From contig NZ_CP092416.1 of assembly GCF_023716465.1 (NCBI RefSeq), forward strand, positions 1 through 48,395: a DNA stretch of 48,395 nucleotides. Reading direction: 5' to 3'. The stretch is from Flagellimonas marinaquae (lineage in GTDB: Bacteria > Bacteroidota > Bacteroidia > Flavobacteriales > Flavobacteriaceae). Made by a program: the position numbers and the translations under genes. Each line of letters begins with the position of its first letter. Within the stretch, counting starts at the first letter, position 1. Positions 43,716 through 48,395 of this stretch are shown piece after piece. The notes under the pieces are model-generated. The model was not told the DNA's origin and did no database searches. It worked only from the letters and a program-made list of their open reading frames with translations.

Positions 43716-43934
43716 TCACAAGGATTCGTGCCCGACCACGAAAATGTTTGTAGGATCGTCGATCTCGATATAGTTCGCGGCGTCCTGTCCCGTGTTCAAA
43801 ATGGTCTCAAAGTTTTTCATCTTTTTTGTCTTTTGGGTTAGGAGCCATTTTTTGGCGTGTCCGCAGGGAATTGGCAATGAGCCAGTGAAATTGTACTTTT
43901 CCCGCAACGCCCTATATTTGGCGATCGGCCCCAA
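43716..43934 (-). CDS. Possible small protein
   Basis: A 72-codon frame that needs a TTG start; from its only good ATG (43820) it is 34 residues (MKNFETILNTGQDAANYIEI...). A strong plus-strand promoter overlaps its 5' end, which weakens the long version. Followed by a terminator hairpin. Listed as uncertain. Confidence 0.35.
   Translation of the reverse strand: MGPIAKYRALREKYNFTGSLPIPCGHAKKWLLTQKTKKMKNFETILNTGQDAANYIEIDDPTNIFVVGHESL
43891..43920 (+). promoter_or_regulatory. Promoter for the gene at 43964
   Basis: TTG (43891-43893), a 19-bp spacer and TATATTTG (43913-43920): a full match to the Bacteroidetes consensus, 43 bases before the ATG. Confidence 0.75.
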
Positions 43935-43963
43935 CTACAAAAAGATGCTTTGGTACATGGAAA

Positions 43964-44260
43964 ATGGACTACAAAAAGGACTACCGCAGCATTGCGTTCA
44001 GGGTCATCTTCACAGTGGACGGGAACCATCCCGATAACCTGGCATTCGCGGCGCAGCCCTTCGAAATGTTATTGGGCGACAAAATCAGCAACGACCCCAA
44101 GAACTTCCTTGTTTACGGCAGGGTCGGCAAGGGGGTAAGACTGGAGGTGGGCTTCAGGGGGTTCACCTTTGAAATGGACCAAGAGCTGCACGATAGGTTG
44201 GGCAGGTTGTACACCATGATCCAAAACGAATACAGGAAGATTATCATCAAAAGGCTTTAG
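43964..44260 (+). CDS. Hypothetical protein
   Basis: A 98-residue basic, strand-rich protein (SIAFRVIFTVDGNHPDNLAFAAQPFEML ... GVRLEVGFRGFTFEMDQELHDRL) with a helical C-terminus. It is preceded by a well-formed promoter. No family is recognised. It lies among leading-region-type genes (RadC-like, methylase, SSB). Confidence 0.65.
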   Translation: MDYKKDYRSIAFRVIFTVDGNHPDNLAFAAQPFEMLLGDKISNDPKNFLVYGRVGKGVRLEVGFRGFTFEMDQELHDRLGRLYTMIQNEYRKIIIKRL

Positions 44261-44453
44261 GGGGCATCCGGGCGGGCCATTGCTCCAATCATTTTAAGCC
44301 GTTCTGGGGCATTAAGGGGGCTGTGGGAGCTTCATAGGTCGCTTCCTCGTCCCAATGTCCCAAATAACCCCTTTAAAATGGATTTCCGCGACTGTCCCTG
44401 ATGCATCCCGCTCTGAGGAATGGTCAAACAAGCAAACACTTTCCGGAACATAT

Positions 44454-44570
44454 CATTTTTCCGCAGGCAAAGGTACGACCGCGGGGCGGCACACAATTTC
44501 GCAAACTCATTGCTTTGGCACCCCTTGTGCGGCCGTGTAGGGGCCAACGAGAAAAATGATCGTTAACCTT
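44454..44570. repeat. 115-bp leader repeat, copy 1
   Basis: About 80% identical to 45353-45468. Both sit just upstream of a plus-strand gene (RadC-like here, methylase there). Each holds a minus-strand promoter (here TTG-N18-TACCTTTG at 44468-44496) and the G+C-rich block GTGCGGCCGTGTAGGGGCC. The remaining 190 bases to the previous gene hold only a doubtful 39-residue minus-strand frame. Possibly a regulatory RNA source or single-strand promoter. Confidence 0.65.
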
Positions 44571-44583
44571 TAATCCAATTATC

Positions 44584-45045
44584 ATGAAAGATTACAGAAT
44601 GAGCACCTTCAGGGACTTTGTGGGAGAACTCACGGCCATCTACCGCAGGACCGAACTCCCAAGTGTCAACATCACCCGGAGCCAAGACGCCGCAGACTTC
44701 ATACGGCCCATGTTCGATGAGATCATGGACGACCACGAACAGACCAAGGTCATACACCTGTCCCGCTCCAACGGGGTGGTCAACGTACACCATTGTTCCC
44801 AAGGGGACGTGGCCGGCACAGTGGTCCCCGTGAAGCTCATACTCCGACACGCCCTGATGATACAGGTATCCGGGATCATCATGGTCCACAACCACCCATC
44901 GGGGAGACTGAAACCATCGGAGGCGGACAGGAAGATAACCGAGAAATTGAAGGCCGCCTGTGCCCTAGTGGACATCCAGTTCCTTGACAGCATCATCATC
45001 ACCCGCGAGGGTTATTACTCGATGGCGGACCAGGGGGACTTTTGA
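44584..45045 (+). CDS. RadC-like JAB-domain protein
   Basis: A 153-residue RadC-family protein with the JAMM metal motif HNHPSGRLKPSEAD (about residues 101-114) and an upstream glutamate-bearing strand. It lacks the N-terminal helix-hairpin-helix of chromosomal RadC (about 225 residues), as do most plasmid copies. The exact activity is unknown; such genes are common in plasmid leading regions. Confidence 0.88.
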   Translation: MKDYRMSTFRDFVGELTAIYRRTELPSVNITRSQDAADFIRPMFDEIMDDHEQTKVIHLSRSNGVVNVHHCSQGDVAGTVVPVKLILRHALMIQVSGIIMVHNHPSGRLKPSEADRKITEKLKAACALVDIQFLDSIIITREGYYSMADQGDF

Positions 45046-45049
45046 CCCC

Positions 45050-45080
45050 TTGGATATTTGTACGCAAAAGCGTACATTTG
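45050..45080 (+). promoter_or_regulatory. Promoter with palindromic operator
   Basis: TTG (45050-45052), 20-bp spacer, TACATTTG (45073-45080). The perfect inverted repeat TGTACGC-AAAA-GCGTACA (45059-45076) fills the spacer and overlaps the -7 element, so a bound dimer would block transcription. The HTH-like protein just downstream is a candidate autorepressor. Confidence 0.75.
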
Positions 45081-45103
45081 TAATATCTTCAAAACTCTTT
45101 GTT

Positions 45104-45307
45104 ATGGATTATGGACAGAACCATTTGCGCGACTGGTTGAAGGAAAGGCCCTGCCTTTCCATAGGTTGCATCGAGCGTACCTGCAACATGACAAAGGACA
45201 CCTTGCGGCATTTTATCAATGAGCGCAGGGGTGTTCCCGAAAAATTCATTGCACCTCTTATCAAAGAATTGTCCAGATACGGGTATGTCCCGATGGATGA
45301 AGAATAG
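45104..45307 (+). CDS. Small HTH-like protein
   Basis: A 67-residue protein (CLSIGCIERTCNMTKDTLRHFINERRGVPEKFIAPLIKELSRYGY) with the helix arrangement of short Cro/CI-like or replication-associated DNA-binding proteins seen in Bacteroidetes plasmids. It lies 24 bases after an operator-like palindrome. ATG at 45104. Confidence 0.62.
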   Translation: MDYGQNHLRDWLKERPCLSIGCIERTCNMTKDTLRHFINERRGVPEKFIAPLIKELSRYGYVPMDEE

Positions 45308-45352
45308 GCGCGAGCCCATCCCCTCCCCCTCCCCACCAGTTGAGGGCCACCA

Positions 45353-45468
45353 CATTTTTCCACAGGCAAAGTTACGACCGCGGGACCACACACAATTTCG
45401 CCAGCTCATTGCTTTGTCGCCCCTTTTGCGGCCGTGTAAGGGCCATGAGAAAAATGTTCAACCCTTAA
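45353..45468. repeat. 115-bp leader repeat, copy 2
   Basis: Partner of 44454-44570. It keeps the minus-strand promoter (TTG-N18-TAACTTTG, 45367-45395) and the CATTGCTTTG...GCGGCCGTGTAAGGGCC core. The minus-strand transcript would run antisense to the small HTH gene. Confidence 0.65.
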
Positions 45469-45478
45469 ACAGTACATC

Positions 45479-46267
45479 ATGGCCAAAATCCATCTACCCC
45501 AGGAACTCAAGAAGTTCGGGGACATTTTCGACACGCTTTCAAGGTCGCACGGGACCTATTACATCTTCCAAGATTTTTTGGACTTTTCCATCAATGCCTG
45601 GTCGCTCAACCATCAGGCGGACATGGATACCATCAGAAAGAAGTACGACCGCAGGGAACTCGACCTTTTCAACGAGCTCATCTTTGAGGCTATCAGGATC
45701 CTGGACAAGACGATAGTATCCGATACGGATGTTTACGATGTATACGGAACGTTCTACGAGGCCAACAGCCTTACCAACAAACATTTTGCACAGTTCTTTA
45801 CCCCGATGACGATATGCCAGTTCATGGCACAGATACTAAGCCCCACTGGACCCGAAAACTTCAACGACCCGTGCTGTGGTTCCGGTAGGCTTTCCCTTGC
45901 GGCCAACAGTGTTAACCCGGGCATGTTCCACACCCTTATCGACATTGATTATACCTGTGCACGGATGAGCGCACTGAACCTGATGTACCACGGCATCCAC
46001 GGCATCGTGATCTCCGATAATGCCCTTTGGGCCGGCAAGGACTTCCGAGGGGCCTTTATCGTGAACCGTTGGCTGAAATACAGCGGGGTCCCTCAAATAG
46101 AGTTTGTGGCCGACATCAACCGGGCGTATGGGTATGCACGTAAGAAATTGGGGATGCCCGAACCATCACCGCAAAAGGGAAAAGTTCCCGAAAACAGGAA
46201 CACCAATGCCCAGGAGGTTGCGGATGTGATAGTGGATTCCAAGACCAACCAAATCAGGTTGTTCTGA
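45479..46267 (+). CDS. N6-adenine methylase-like protein, catalytic motif degenerate
   Basis: A 262-residue protein resembling the N6-adenine methylase subunit (HsdM-like) fold. The SAM-binding motif I is clear (FNDPCCGSGRLSLAA, about residues 122-136), and an ALNLMYHGI helix follows. The NPPY/DPPF motif IV that contacts the target adenine is absent: where it is expected, the sequence is SDNALWAGKDFRGAFIVNRW. It is either inactive, a non-DNA methylase, or a SAM-binding decoy. No specificity or restriction subunit is nearby. Confidence 0.78.
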   Translation: MAKIHLPQELKKFGDIFDTLSRSHGTYYIFQDFLDFSINAWSLNHQADMDTIRKKYDRRELDLFNELIFEAIRILDKTIVSDTDVYDVYGTFYEANSLTNKHFAQFFTPMTICQFMAQILSPTGPENFNDPCCGSGRLSLAANSVNPGMFHTLIDIDYTCARMSALNLMYHGIHGIVISDNALWAGKDFRGAFIVNRWLKYSGVPQIEFVADINRAYGYARKKLGMPEPSPQKGKVPENRNTNAQEVADVIVDSKTNQIRLF

Positions 46268-46305
46268 AACGATTGCCCAAGGGCATCTATGAACTGTACC
46301 AATAA

Positions 46306-46797
46306 GGAAGTCGTGCCGTCCTTCCCCTTGCACTACCGGTGCCGCTTTGACACGGCTTTTGCGGGCAGGGCAAAACCCGCGCCAAAGGCGTTCCTTGCCG
46401 ATCGCGGCAAGGACTTCGGGGGGACGGCACTCCACATTTCTCTGTAGCCTTTCCCTTTCCTCGGCGGAGCCTCCATCCATCGACGGCAAATATAGTCCGT
46501 GCCCGATGAGCTGGCCGGCAATGCTTTTCCGGAAAATAGGGTTTCCCTGGCGGGACCCTCCCGATTTTCCGGCATGGTCGCAAGCTCCCAAAAGCCTTTT
46601 GGCCGCTCGGCACGTCCAGAGGGTATGGCATCGACGGGGGCGATGACTCCACCTCGGGGAAAGGCAACATCTTTAAGGGCTCAGATATATCATAAAACCT
46701 TATTCCATTGCGGTCTATGATAGAAAACAATGATTAAAATAAATGCTTTAAATACTTGTATTACTTGTAATACTTGTATTTATTTCGTATATTGTAT
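46306..46797. repeat. 492-bp direct repeat, copy 1
   Basis: Nearly identical to 47968-48395 joined to 1-64 (offset 1662 bp). It flanks the ssb operon on its left. The first 120 bp is a G+C-rich structured block; the last 64 bp is the TACTTGTAT promoter region. A minus-strand TATATTTG (46487-46494) precedes an ATG by six bases, but the frame it would read is not conserved beyond the repeat. Confidence 0.92.
46313..46430. ncRNA. Candidate structured element (multibranch), copy 1
   Basis: Outer stem GTGCCGTCC (46313-46321) with GGACGGCAC (46422-46430); inside it GCGGG...CCCGC (46361-46380) and a perfect CCTTGCCG-ATCG-CGGCAAGG hairpin (46393-46412). Two copies exist with only isolated changes. 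Could be a structured RNA, or a folded single-strand signal used in plasmid entry. Confidence 0.4.
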
Positions 46798-46838
46798 AGG
46801 AATTAAAACAAGTATTAATCCTTAAAACCTTAACAGTT

Positions 46839-47213
46839 ATGAGTATCAAAAATCAAGTCGTTTTAATCGGAAATCTCGGGGGCGATCCCGAAACAAAGGT
46901 GTTTGATAGCGGAAGCAAGAACGCCAAGTTTTCACTTGCCACAAATGAAACTTTTAAAAACGATAGCGGAGAAGTTGTCAACCAGACCGAATGGCACAAC
47001 ATCGTTGTTTGGGGCAAACGTGTAGCCGTTGTGGAGAAGTTTCTACAAAAGGGAAGCGAAGTATGTGTAACGGGGAAGTTGACCTACCGCTCCTATGAGG
47101 ACAAGGACGGGGTAAAACGTCATATTACCGAAATAAAGGCCAACGAAATCGTGATGTTGGGCGGGAAGAAAGATGGCAATGGTTCCACGGACGATAGCAA
47201 GGAAGAGGAATAG
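46839..47213 (+). CDS. ssb: Single-stranded DNA-binding protein
   Basis: A 124-residue SSB. OB-fold blocks are typical: NQVVLIGNLGGDPETK (5-20), FSLATNE, TEWHNIVVWGKRVAVVEKFLQKGSEVCVTGKL (about 50-81) and RSYEDKDGVKRHITEIKANEIVMLG. The C-terminus ends in DDSKEEE, without the DDDIPF tip that chromosomal SSB uses to recruit partners. It protects single-stranded plasmid DNA, especially on entry. A terminator follows. Confidence 0.92.
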   Translation: MSIKNQVVLIGNLGGDPETKVFDSGSKNAKFSLATNETFKNDSGEVVNQTEWHNIVVWGKRVAVVEKFLQKGSEVCVTGKLTYRSYEDKDGVKRHITEIKANEIVMLGGKKDGNGSTDDSKEEE

Positions 47214-47224
47214 CACAGTAAGAC

Positions 47225-47263
47225 AAAAAGGGCGCAGCCTTTCAACTCATGCGCCCTTTTTTA
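47225..47263 (+). terminator. Terminator/attenuator after ssb
   Basis: AAAAAGGGCGCA pairs with TGCGCCCTTTTTT around a 13-base loop, directly followed by T residues. The sequence ACCTTAACAGTTA that precedes ssb recurs just after it, before the next gene. Confidence 0.85.
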
Positions 47264-47286
47264 ATCATAACCTTAACAGTTACAAT

Positions 47287-47502
47287 ATGAAGCGTAAAAG
47301 TAATCAAAAAAGACCTTGGTTCAATTTTACCAAGAAGCGTGGATCCACCGTTACCATTCTGCCCACAGATGTAATAGTGGAGCGTACCAAGATCGGTGCG
47401 GTAGAGAATATCCATGTCATAGATGCCGAAGTGGTCGAGGCCAAAAGACCCACCTTTTTGCTAACGGGACTTGTTTCCAAATTCTTTGCTCTATGGAAAT
47501 GA
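47287..47502 (+). CDS. Small basic hypothetical protein
   Basis: A 71-residue basic protein; the ATG at 47287 follows a leader like that of ssb. N-terminus KRKSNQKRPWFNFTKKRG is strongly positive; the C-terminus is hydrophobic (FLLTGLVSKFFALW). It overlaps the next gene by four bases. Unrecognised. Confidence 0.6.
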   Translation: MKRKSNQKRPWFNFTKKRGSTVTILPTDVIVERTKIGAVENIHVIDAEVVEAKRPTFLLTGLVSKFFALWK

Positions 47503-47849
47503 ACACAGAAAGGATTCGGCACGAGTTGGCGGGCTTTCAGGCAACTGGCCAGTTGTACAGGTATCCATATTTTAATTTTATCTATACCGACGGGATAAAG
47601 CTCATGGCGGAACTCTGTAAAGCGGATTGGCTCGTAACCGATTCAGCGATACAGGCAATGGACCTGATGAAACAATCCGCTTTTGTTACCATTGATTTGT
47701 TCAAGGAGGGCGATACTGCTAAAATAGACTATTCCGACGGTAACGGGAACATCCTGCACCGTCAAGGGTACAGTTTTACAGATTTTCCACTGGAGACCTT
47801 TAGAATGTACTTTGTAAATAACACCTTATTGCTTCCAAGCGAGTATTGA
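47499..47849 (+). CDS. DUF6876-like hypothetical protein
   Basis: A 116-residue protein; ATG at 47499 overlaps the previous stop (an in-frame ATG at 47493 is possible). The blocks ELAGFQATGQLYRYPYFNFIYTDGIKLMAELCKADWLVTD resemble a small protein family of Bacteroidetes plasmids that I recall as DUF6876. Function unknown. Confidence 0.6.
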   Translation: MNTERIRHELAGFQATGQLYRYPYFNFIYTDGIKLMAELCKADWLVTDSAIQAMDLMKQSAFVTIDLFKEGDTAKIDYSDGNGNILHRQGYSFTDFPLETFRMYFVNNTLLLPSEY

Positions 47850-47967
47850 GGTGCGGAAATTTCCCCGCCCAGGACAATGGCCCCGAAAGGGGCTCTTTGT
47901 GCCGTCCGGTCCCGTCATGGTTTTTGCGGTAAGGGCAAAAACGCACGCCTGGACCGGGCCTTATATC

Positions 47968-48395
47968 GGAAGTCGTGCCGTCCTTCCCCTTGCACTACCA
48001 GTGCCGCTTTGACACGGCTTTTGCGGGCAGGGCAAAACCCGCTCCAAAGGCGTTCCTTGCCGATCGCGGCAAGGACTTCGGGGGGACGGCACTCCACATT
48101 TCTTTGTAGCCTTTCCCTTTCCTCGGCGGAGCCTCCATCCATCGACGGCAAATATAGTCCGTGCCCGATAAGCTGGCCGGCAATGCTTTTCCGGAAAATA
48201 GGGTTTCCCTGGCGGGACCCTCCCGATTTTCCGGCACGGTCGCAAGCTCCCAAAAGCCTTTTGGCCGCTCGGCACGTCCAGAGGGTATGGCATCGACGGG
48301 GGCGATGACTCCACCTCGGGGAAAGGCAACATCTTTAAGGGCTCAGATATATCATAAAACCTTATTCCATTGCGGTTTATGATAGAAAACAATGA
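47968..48395. repeat. 492-bp direct repeat, copy 2 (continues into bases 1-64)
   Basis: Matches 46306-46733 to the last base; the next 64 bases of copy 1 are found at the window start. Contains copy 2 of the structured block (47975-48092). This 545-base gap after the last gene holds nothing else I can support. Confidence 0.92.

Noticed and set aside
45479..46267. Methylase as part of a restriction-modification system
   Set aside because: No nuclease or specificity subunit nearby, and the catalytic motif IV is missing.
46166..46591. Minus-strand frame starting MDGGSAEERER in both copies of the 492-bp repeat
   Set aside because: The two copies differ completely after the repeat ends, and one runs antisense through the methylase gene. 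The conserved part is better explained by RNA/DNA structure.

Overview
The window reads as a complete circular conjugative plasmid of about 48.4 kb from a marine-type flavobacterium (Bacteroidota). Circularity is shown by a 492-bp direct repeat: one copy is at 46306-46797, and the other starts at 47968, runs to the last base and continues unbroken into bases 1-64. The host assignment rests on TAnnTTTG promoters, a Bacteroidetes-type Tra/T4SS set (TraE, F, G, I, J, K, M, N, O and Q homologues), a BfmA/BtgA plus DUF5712-type mobilization pair, a protease with a type IX secretion tail, and erm(F).

Layout. 1-3.4 kb: partition genes (ParB, ParA, a ribbon-helix-helix-like partner). 3.4-7.6 kb: a ParE/RelE-type toxin-antitoxin pair, then a tightly packed run of small, mostly unrecognised genes. 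7771-16198: a Tn3-family transposon with 38-bp inverted repeats and a 5-bp ATATA target duplication. It carries tnpA, two cassette-like units (a RibD/DHFR-like gene and erm(F)), a tyrosine recombinase, a resolvase, an ATPase and an orphan HicB-like gene. 16.4-18.5 kb: the replication origin, with a Rep_3-type initiator and about 14 copies of a 15-bp iteron on both sides of it. The transposon landed beside one outlying iteron. 18.8-33.1 kb: a candidate oriT, relaxase, coupling protein and T4SS genes, ending in a very large TraQ-like lipoprotein with nine tandem domains. 33.2-40.4 kb: lipoproteins, an M23 peptidase, UmuC/UmuD, a secreted S8 protease and a HEXXH lipoprotein. 40.5-47.9 kb: SRAP protein, small regulators, a duplicated membrane protein, a RadC-like protein, a degenerate N6-methylase, SSB and other leading-region-like genes, with several repeated leader sequences.

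How the parts fit. Rep and its iterons copy the plasmid, ParA/ParB and the toxin-antitoxin pair keep it, and the relaxase, coupling protein and T4SS move it. SSB, UmuCD, SRAP and RadC-like genes look like helpers for single-stranded DNA entry and repair. The payload is macrolide-lincosamide-streptogramin B resistance inside the transposon.

The most interesting part is 10.8-13.7 kb. Two long imperfect hairpins have ends that follow integron attC logic: each unit begins with a core (GTTGGCATT or GTTATGCGG) and its own hairpin carries the exact complement. A divergent tyrosine recombinase gene sits next to an attI-like pair of direct repeats. This looks like a mobile integron-like system riding a Tn3-family transposon in Bacteroidota, analogous in layout to Tn21-type elements but with different recombinase and recombination sites. 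This is inference from sequence pattern, not proof.
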